From: Pictodentalium vernedei
Taxonomy: Eukaryota > Mollusca > Scaphopoda > Dentaliida > Dentaliidae
Direction: 5' to 3'
Length of the DNA stretch: 64,000 nt
Assembly (NCBI GenBank): GCA_031216915.1
Contig: CM062296.1
Location: forward strand, 798,455,022-798,519,021
This document shows positions 56,939 to 64,000 of this stretch, piece after piece. Every line of letters begins with the position of its first letter. Within the stretch, counting starts at the first letter, position 1. The position numbers and the translations under genes are program-made. Under the pieces are notes generated by a model, which was not told the DNA's origin, searched no databases, and saw only the letters and a list, made by a program, of their open reading frames with translations.

Positions 56939-57463
56939 ATCATCAATTTTATGAGCCATCTTTGTCAACTTTTTCAGACCTTTAACTCTTACCCACTGAG
57001 TAATTTTAAAATAGTTTTCATCAAATCTAGTCATGATGAAAAATTCGTCAACATTTGATACAAGAAATCATTGGTTAAAATGTCTACACAAAATACAGGG
57101 GAACATTTTATTAAATATCCTCTTATTTTAATAGCAAGAGATTTCCTGGGCAGGAATATCCACCACCAGCATGCAAGGAGTTAAATTCCACTGAACTCAC
57201 TGGTATCTTTAAATTAAAGGAATGTCCGCAAATTAGAGGCGATAACATATAATATGGTTTCTTTTTTATGCCCAATTTTATAAAAAGAGACTTATCCCTG
57301 AAAGGCCTAGAGAGTTTTAGACATTATTGTTACATAATGACAGACTATAATACAGTATGCCCATCGTGGACTGGTTACTTTCCCTAAGGTGGGCAGTATA
57401 TCCACGGGTGCCATAATATTAGATTGCAATGACTAATTATAGGAATAATTATCAATAAGAGGC
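56939..57463. other. Anonymous spacer
   Basis: AT-rich; nothing recognised on either strand. Confidence 0.5.
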
Positions 57464-57810
57464 ATCGAGTTGTGGCTACTTTCTTCATGTACTCTCTATT
57501 GAAAATCAGAAATGTCATCGCTTTGAGCTCAAAACTAGAAAAATTTGACCAGCTCAAAATTCGTAAAAATGGACAAATTAAGGCCCATAACTCTGTTAAG
57601 AGAAGGCAGACCGGGCCAGTTTTTGAACTCACCTGAGATATTTGTACAGAGGACTTGTATGGCAAAAATTAGTCAAACTGGAGAATGTTTGTTTAAGTTA
57701 CAGCGCTAATAAGTTAAAAATTCATAAAAATTGACTAATTAAGGCCCATAATTCTGTAACGATGAATCTGAACAGGCCAGTTTTCAAACTCTCTTGAGAT
57801 ATTATTGCAT

Positions 57811-59254
57811 AAGACCCTGGGGGGTGGGGGGGTCCAAAAAATTCCGGACACAAGGCCGCGGTGGGTGGGTGGTCGGATGGGGGCCAAAAATTTTTTTTCC
57901 TGGAGTTCCAATTTTTTTCCTGGTGTTTTTTTTTTTAAATTATTTTCACATAACAAGGCTATTTTGTTGTTTAGTAGTCTAAGAGGCACCTGTTTGTCAG
58001 GTAGGGTTAGTGAATAAGGCCCCACTAGGCTGATTAGGGAATTTGTTCTCTTTTTTTTTGTAAATTAAATTAGATGCATTAAAGAATAGTGTACTCCAGT
58101 TTGACTAAAAACAATCAGTGGAAATTTATGAATTTTAATTTGGGAATGGTTAACATAATTTTCATAGCTGAATCATCACGGCACAATTTAGATTTTACAA
58201 TGAGTAGCAATGTGTTTAGCAGAACATCTAAAATAATGTAAAAAATTTACGGAAAACAATCTAAATGCCCAGTTTCTCTGAGTAGAGCTCTTGTAACCTG
58301 AAACTAATGAAAATTCTCACTGTGCATCTTTGATATAAAACCCCACTTACTTAATTCAAGCTCATAGTGATAGTACCAGCATTTTCACAGAGGGTTTGTC
58401 TGGCTATATCGTGAAAACATGAAACAAAAGTTACAGTTAATATTTGAATTGAAAACTGACCCTGACTGAGCCAGAGTATATAGATGAGTAGCTGAGCATA
58501 ATACTTTGCAGCAAAAGAAGATTATTTTAATCCTCTATTTGATGTTCACAAAAATAGTCTAATTCTTACATTATATGCTGTTATATGCAGAAATCAATGC
58601 TGACATTTTTTTCAGAGACGGAACAGGATGGACAGTGAGATTTACAATAGTGTTAGGTGACAGATTTACAGCTTTTCTACGCTATCAACTATCTTTTGAG
58701 TAATGACAAATGGCTGAAACCTCAAGCCTAGACACTTAGCCTGTAGTCAGGTCATTAAAATTAAAACTTCTTCACTAAATTTAAACTGTTTCTTCAGTCT
58801 TGGAACTTAACACATGAATGATAATTATTATGAGAGCATTGAGGCCAGAACTTTCAGTTGAGCATTTGTAATTCATGCACTTCAATAATATGCCAGTATA
58901 CACTATGCCATAGTGTATATAGGCATATTATTGAAATGCATGAATTACAAATGCTCAACTGAAAGTTCTGTCATCAGGTATAAGAACCACCAGAACACAA
59001 AGATGTGAAAAAAACAGTTATCAGATAAGGATTCAAATTAAGGCAAGGATTGACAACTGGAAGCTCAGTGCAATAATTTTTCATTACCCACTGTGGTGAT
59101 ACACTGAAAAAATATAGGTGGTGGGGTGGGTGTCCAAGTGGTCAAAGGAAAAAAATATTTTTTTTGCACGTGGGTGGGTGGGTGGTGGTCAAAAGGTGGA
59201 AAAAAATATTTTAGGCCTTGTGTCCGGAATTTTTTGGAAGACCCCCCCCCCCTG
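57811..59254. mobile_element. Non-autonomous TIR DNA transposon
   Basis: The TIRs are ccaaaaaattccggacacaa (57833-57852) and its inverse near 59215-59238, preceded by G- or C-runs. The flanks taagacc on both sides suggest a 7-8 bp target duplication, as in hAT. The interior has no recognised protein; a 122 bp palindrome lies at 58848-58969. Confidence 0.7.
58848..58969. repeat. 122 bp near-perfect palindrome
   Basis: Arms of about 55 bp, starting agaactttcagttgagcatt and ending with its inverse, meet near tatgccatagtg. Confidence 0.9.
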
Positions 59255-59552
59255 TAAGACCTGCATAAATGTAGCAAATATTAGTCATATCCGAGAATGT
59301 TTGTTAAAGTTATGGCGCTGATGAGCTCAAAATTCATAAAACTTGACAAATTAAGGCCCATAACTCTGTAACGAAACTTGGGCTGGGCCAGTTTTCGAAC
59401 TTGTTCAAGATATTATTGAAAACGACCTTATTAGTCAAAATGGTCAATGTTTGTTCAAGTTACTGCGCTAACAGTGCAAGGATGCGTGGGTGCCCAGACA
59501 CACAATGACAGTCGCTAAACCATAGGTCTCGGTTGTTAACACAACTTGACCA

Positions 59553-60179
59553 AAAATTAAATTAATGAAGCACCGCGTACAACCCCATGCTTCATTAATT
59601 AAAATTTTACTGATGATGATTTTTATTACCTAGTAAAAGAATCACTGACCAGGTGTGTATTACGACCAGTCCACACCGACTGTACTCTATAAATGACACT
59701 ATGAGTACAGAAGGGCTGGAGATAGCAGAATCCTGTGTGGTGCTCATATCTCTGTGCCTAACTGGTTTCGTTAAAAACTGAACTTTGTCATAGGCGAGGG
59801 GCTACAATGTGGCTCCCCTTTTATATGTTCCTGGCTCTTGGGTTGACGGTCACACAATTTTGGTAGTCACACAAAGCTGACGATTTCCAGAGTGTTGTTA
59901 TTTGACGGTCACACCTCAACTGGCTATTGGTGGTCATAGCTCAGCCAGTTCTGGAGGTCACAATGCATAATTTCAGGGTTTTTTATATTTTGAACCGTAT
60001 GCTTGGTGTGCCCCAATTAAATGTTTTTTTGTGTGTTTCAGAATGGTGCCCATTTGTGGGTTAGAAGTGTACAGGTTACCGCAGCAGAAACATATATTGT
60101 TGGGAAAAAGATGATATCAAGATAAGCCTAAATGTGGGCAAATTAGCAAAACGTAAACAAATTGCTCAAACACCAGTGT
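59553..60179. other. Spacer with a small hairpin
   Basis: The hairpin taatgaagca / tgcttcatta lies at 59563-59600. No gene. Confidence 0.5.
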
Positions 60180-60786
60180 GCTACCTCTCTCTCTATATCT
60201 ATCTTTGTTCCGGGAGAACTCCTCCGTTTCTCGACCGATCGATCTCAAATTTTCTACATGGGGGTAATTCGTCCCTGAAAGTAACATGGGATGGGTGCTC
60301 TGCACATGCGAGGTGACCTTGACCTTGAAACTGATGACCTTGACCTTTTATTTCGAAAACGACTGTGCTGATTGGGCTAAAATTTCATATGTGCGGGTAT
60401 ATTGACCCATCGTTCATTTTGACTTTACCGGGGTGCCCGTGTGGGGTGGCCTTGACCTTGAAATTGGTGACCTTGACCTTTTATTTCGAAAACGGCTGGT
60501 CCGATCGATCTAAAATTTCAAATGTGCGGTATATTGACCCATCGATCGTTTTGACTTTATCGGGGTGCCCGCGCGGGGTGACCTTGACCTTTTATTTCGA
60601 AAACGGCTGGGCCGATCGGTCTAAAATTTCATATGTGTGGGTATAGTGACCCATCGATCATATGAACTTTATCGGGGTGCCCGTGCGGGGTGACCTTGAC
60701 CTTCAAATTGGTGACCTTGACCTTTTATTTCAAAAACGGCTGATATAACCATCTTCTCCTGTGCAACACCGGGTATCACCCGCTAG
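60180..60786 (+). mobile_element. Non-autonomous Helitron (3' end clear)
   Basis: The 3' end caccgggtatcacccgctag (hairpin cgggt-atc-acccg, then CTAG) is a canonical Helitron terminus, followed by T at 60787. Internal repeats of 133 bp are marked by ttttatttcgaaaacg at 60346, 60479, 60590 and 60723 (one unit is shorter). The 5' end is set roughly at the tctctctatatct stretch. No Rep/helicase is encoded. Confidence 0.75.
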
Positions 60787-60790
60787 TGTA

Positions 60791-61325
60791 TTATAAAGTA
60801 TAAAGGGTTATAATATCCATATTTAGGAGGTGGGGGAAATGTTGATTGAAATGAATTGCTATGGAGGTGTCGCATTTGTGGTTGATGCCACAAGTATGTT
60901 TGTTTAACTGTATGTGAAAGTGATGTCTTGTTTCCCCAACATATTGTTTGCTGCATTTCTGGCGATGCAAAAGGTATATGCAGTTCCACTGCATACAATT
61001 TGTGCATCTTGGTTTAAAAGCACCACCACTAGAAAATGCCACAGAGGGCAAAGAAGCATTATATGTATGATGCGGAACTGCATATACCTTCTACATTGCC
61101 ACAAATGCAGCAAACAATATGTTGGGGAAACAAAATGTCATGATCACATAGGGATAACAAGCATATTAGTGACAACAAACATAAATGCGACACCGCCATT
61201 GCAATTGATTTCAATAAACCAAACCAGTCTCAGACAGGCCTCTCCTACCAAATTATACAAGTGTTGTACTCTGATCTGGATGGACTGAAATCCATGGATC
61301 ATCAGCATCATCAGGAAATACAGTT
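60791..61325. mobile_element. Palindromic Penelope-like GIY-YIG endonuclease fragments
   Basis: On the minus strand (61051-60791) the translation reads WNCIYLLHRQKCSKQYVGET, then HFNQHFP. On the plus strand (about 61060-61290) it reads RNCIYLLHCHKCSKQYVGET with further matches in a neighbouring frame (HKCDTAIAIDFNKPNQSQTG). The pattern C-IYL-C-KC-QYVGET...HFN fits the GIY-YIG domain that ends Penelope-like elements. The two copies face each other head to head. Both are short, frameshifted remnants. A GIY-YIG domain from another element type is possible. Confidence 0.65.
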
Positions 61326-61708
61326 GATATTTATGTTAAAAACACTCATTCCTTTTGGTCTGAAGAGGCAGGACTTCTGATTATCTTTAATGATAGTCTA
61401 TAGCTTGTGGATTTGAAGTTGTAGCAAACAACTGCCCGGGTGATATGTACTTACAGGATGGTCATCATGGAAAGGTCAAAATCCACATGTGGGCAATATT
61501 TCCATGTATGAGTTAACAGTGAATCTCCAACATAAAATAATGGAATCACCCTTATATTTTCAATGAATGAAGCACCGGGTATGACCTGGTGCTTCACTGC
61601 TTCTTTCAATGAATATTTGCTAAAAAACTAATGATTATGGTTGACAAAAAAGTGTCCGTGGGCAAAAGTGCCCATGTACGGATTTTGACCATTGCACGGT
61701 GGATGTAC
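61326..61708. other. Spacer with an imperfect foldback
   Basis: The arms ggtcaaaatccacatgtggg (61474) and its inverse (near 61670-61692) and an inner hairpin gaagcaccgggt/acctggtgcttc (61569-61597) outline a MITE-like structure. No gene. Confidence 0.55.
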
Positions 61709-62116
61709 TAGAGCTGAAACGGTTAACCGATTAATCGATTAATCAATGATCAACAGCTTGATCAATCCAAAAAGTAATTGATCAATTAACCGTTACTTTT
61801 GAACTACAGTATTATATGGGTTAACAAAGGAACAAACAAACATTGTCACACTCACTCACATCAATTACATACAACAGAGCAAGGCATGCAAGTTACTTGC
61901 TGACATACTTGTTTACTTGCATGATCAGCATATTGTATCAGTGGATGGAAATGGTCATTCTTAATCCTTTACCCATTGCGGGTAGCAGACGATACTTGCA
62001 AAATAAATTAATGAATTACTAAAAATTTTCAATTTTTGTCTCAAAACATAGCTTATGACCCCTCATTGGAATGAGCTCATTCCAATGAGGGGTTATAAGC
62101 TATGTTTTTGAGAAAA
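61709..62116. mobile_element. TAGAGCTGAAA MITE, left part, cut by DIRS G
   Basis: Starts tagagctgaaacggttaacc and follows the 39565-39150 side of the copy at 38631-39565 in inverse. It includes a TTAACCC-like foldback start at 61961 and its palindromic core (62035-62112), then stops at the DIRS G end. Confidence 0.75.
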
Positions 62117-63569
62117 AATCTAAATTTTATAGTAAATTTCCTTTCTTATTATACCTACCACAATTGTTTACTACAGGCTTGCACTACAGTGGAAGTCCCT
62201 AACTCGGATAAAATACTCTCTATTTTTGTCTTTCCCAAGCATGTTGGGAAAGAAAAGTGGTGCAAAAGCACCAATAAAAATAAGCCAAAACTGGGTCGAG
62301 TGCAACCGGCGCAGACCCAGTACGGGACGCTCTCTCCCAAGTACAACTCCACGACTTCCGTTGCCAGTGCGCATATACCGTCTCTAAAGACTCATTCTTT
62401 TTGAATCCGTAACGTTAGAGTTATGTGATCAGCGGGGAGGAAAGATTCTTTACCCGTAAAGAAGAGGGGAGGGCCTCCATGTAAACAATTGTGGTAGGTA
62501 TAATAAGAAAGGAAATTTACTATAAAATTTAGATTTCTTATCAACCTACTCACAATTGTTTACTACAGGCTGAATAGACAAAAGGCTGTAGGGAATCGCA
62601 TAACCAACCCCCACATAACCCTAGTGCACTGGAACCGTGAAGCAGAAGGAAGAGGTCCCAAGGCTTATCAACCATAATGTCGCAATCATTGGTAAAGGAC
62701 AATGAAAAGAGACATATGAGCCTGTGTGACACACAGACAGAAAAAAGGGCAGTAACAGCACAAGGCTGAAACTGACCTTCAAGAAGCCTAATGGCTATGG
62801 CAGACAACAGCCTGAGCAGAAGAAAGAGGACCCAAGGCAAAAAGGTCCTCCGACTGCTCCTGCAACTGGCGTAAATAAAAGGTGGAGAAAGTAGAAGCAT
62901 TTCTCCAGTAGGCTGCCTGCATAACATCCGACAACTTGACGGAGTTAGAATAAGCCCAAGAGGTAGACAGTGCCCGCACCTCGTGGGCAGAAATACGATT
63001 GGTAATACAATCGCCAGCTGCTAAACGACTATAAGCCGTACGAATAGCAAGACAAATCCATCGAGAAATGGATTGAGGAGAGATCTTCTGTCGACCCGGA
63101 ATGAGAGACAGAAAAAACCATTTTCTGCCCTTCCGTATGAAGCGTGTCCGATCAAGATAAATGCGAATAGCACGGACCGGACAGAGCAAAGGGCGAGTAC
63201 CCTCAACAGAGGGAAGAGCCCTGATACAGATAGGAGGAGGAGTAGTATCTGGTAACTGATTCTTAGCCAAAAAGGAGAAATCAGTGGTAAAAGTAACACT
63301 GTTGGGAGAACTCCTAAAAAAGGCCGGGTCAACCGAGAGGGCGTGAAGCTCACTAACCCGTCTGGCCGAAGCAAATGCCATCAGAAAAGCTGTCTTGTAT
63401 GTGAGAAATTGCATATCCACCTGGGATAAAGGTTCGAACGGCGCCCCTCCCCCCCCCCCCCCCCCCCCCCAAGCAAAGCAGCACCCACGAAAGATTCCAT
63501 CGTGGAGTAAGCTGCAAAGTCCGAGGCCTTTTCAAAGAAAAGTGCCGAATAGTCCAGTAGAATTAGCAT
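62117..63569 (-). mobile_element. DIRS-like element G, recombinase end (different family)
   Basis: The left end aatctaaattttatagtaaa and terminal repeat run to about 62480, followed by an internal complementary region (about 62475-62575) with the same fused-end layout as the other DIRS elements but unrelated sequence. On the minus strand at 63420-62788 is a tyrosine recombinase region with ASARRVSELHALS, SAHEVRALSTSWAY and STFYLRQ. The rest of the element is absent, and 63570 onwards is unrelated. It is a broken fossil; only the recombinase part is recognisable. Confidence 0.85.
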
Positions 63570-64000
63570 AAACCCGGAACAAATTGCAATAGTTTTTTTT
63601 ATTGCTGGATCTTGTTCTGGGGGTCACTCTTAGTCCCTCAATATAAAATAGGACAAAATTGGACCACCGGAAGTACCCTAATTTGCATAAATTCAAAATG
63701 GCCGCCTATGAGCACCTAGGGGAACGATATCTCCTAAACGGTGCGTTTTAGGCCTCATAAATGTATCATAAGCAGATAGGAAAGTGACCCCAAAGAATCC
63801 AAATATGTCATCAGAATTTGCATATGATGTCACATATGCAGGAAATGATGTCATAGTACCTAGATATGACGTCATAGGCATCTACTATGCCATAACTGAG
63901 AATGGAATCAAGAGTTTTGAAAAATGTCGTTTATTATGTGCCGACTTCAAACAATGACAGACATGCTGGTAACTCCTTGGGTAATCCAAGGTCTGTATGG
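63570..64000. other. Spacer rich in TGACGTCA-like motifs
   Basis: No gene. Between 63805 and 63875 are atgtcatcag, atgatgtcacat, atgatgtcatag and atgacgtcatag, i.e. CRE/ATF-like half-sites in a loose repeat. Confidence 0.5.

Larger units (their letters stand above)
42246..57000 (-). other. KIN upstream intron (at least 14.7 kb)
   Basis: Holds two MITEs and the DIRS B/C nest. Its 5' end was not found in the window. Confidence 0.65.
57464..59552. mobile_element. Third pearl-like tandem-repeat element, interrupted by a TIR transposon
   Basis: The left motif atcgagttgtgg at 57465 resembles the left subterminal repeat of the 3.9 kb element. Core units of about 161 bp start around aattaaggcccataa (57577, 57738 and 59350). 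The right end has a hairpin-like ggtc...acaacttgacc at 59524-59552. The block from about 57811 to 59254 is a later insertion. Confidence 0.55.

Noticed and set aside
62102-62404. Plus-strand 100-codon frame at the DIRS G end
   Set aside because: It crosses the MITE/DIRS junction and the terminal repeat, so it is not a gene.

Overview
This is eukaryotic, repeat-saturated DNA. It has spliced exons, tRNA- and 5S-headed SINEs, MITEs, a Helitron end, LINE and Penelope-like fragments and several DIRS retroelements. Arrays of 156-180 bp units ending in a tetranucleotide microsatellite and a terminal hairpin resemble the pearl elements of bivalves, so a marine mollusc, probably a bivalve, is the best guess (inference). 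No prokaryotic operon, rRNA operon or CRISPR array is present.

The only clear host gene is KIN (KIN17, a DNA/RNA-binding replication and repair protein) on the minus strand. Three consecutive exons lie at 42245-42151, 28617-28451 and 27624-27391; their splice phases match and the joined protein aligns with the KIN17 zinc-finger and winged-helix region. The first and last parts of the gene were not found and may lie outside the window. Most of 27-57 kb is KIN introns swollen by DIRS copies and MITEs.

Layout: 1-3.8 kb, a DIRS fragment interrupted by a pearl-like tandem-repeat element; 3.9-5.9 kb, a second pearl-like element with a 156 bp array, then a LINE tail; 6-8.4 kb, foldback elements and a tRNA-headed SINE; 8.4-26 kb, a three-layer nest of an old DIRS copy (F), split by a hAT transposon, whose intron holds a young and apparently whole DIRS element (D1); 26-30.8 kb, a 5S-headed SINE, two KIN exons and MITEs; 30.8-37.8 kb, DIRS copy A; 37.8-42.9 kb, MITE cluster and a KIN exon; 42.9-56.9 kb, DIRS copy B with copy C inserted into it; 57-62 kb, a third pearl-like element with a TIR transposon inside it, a Helitron end, a palindromic Penelope-like fragment and a truncated MITE; 62.1-63.6 kb, the end of a DIRS element of another family (G).

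No metabolic pathway or defence system is encoded. The interesting biology is in the mobile DNA: the DIRS elements show their integration products clearly (no target duplication, AAA^AT target in 4 of 4 cases, end-to-end fused internal complementary region, copy-specific variants shared by both ends). Small palindromic elements appear to be assembled from exchangeable cores and arms, and SINEs from exchangeable heads on one shared body.
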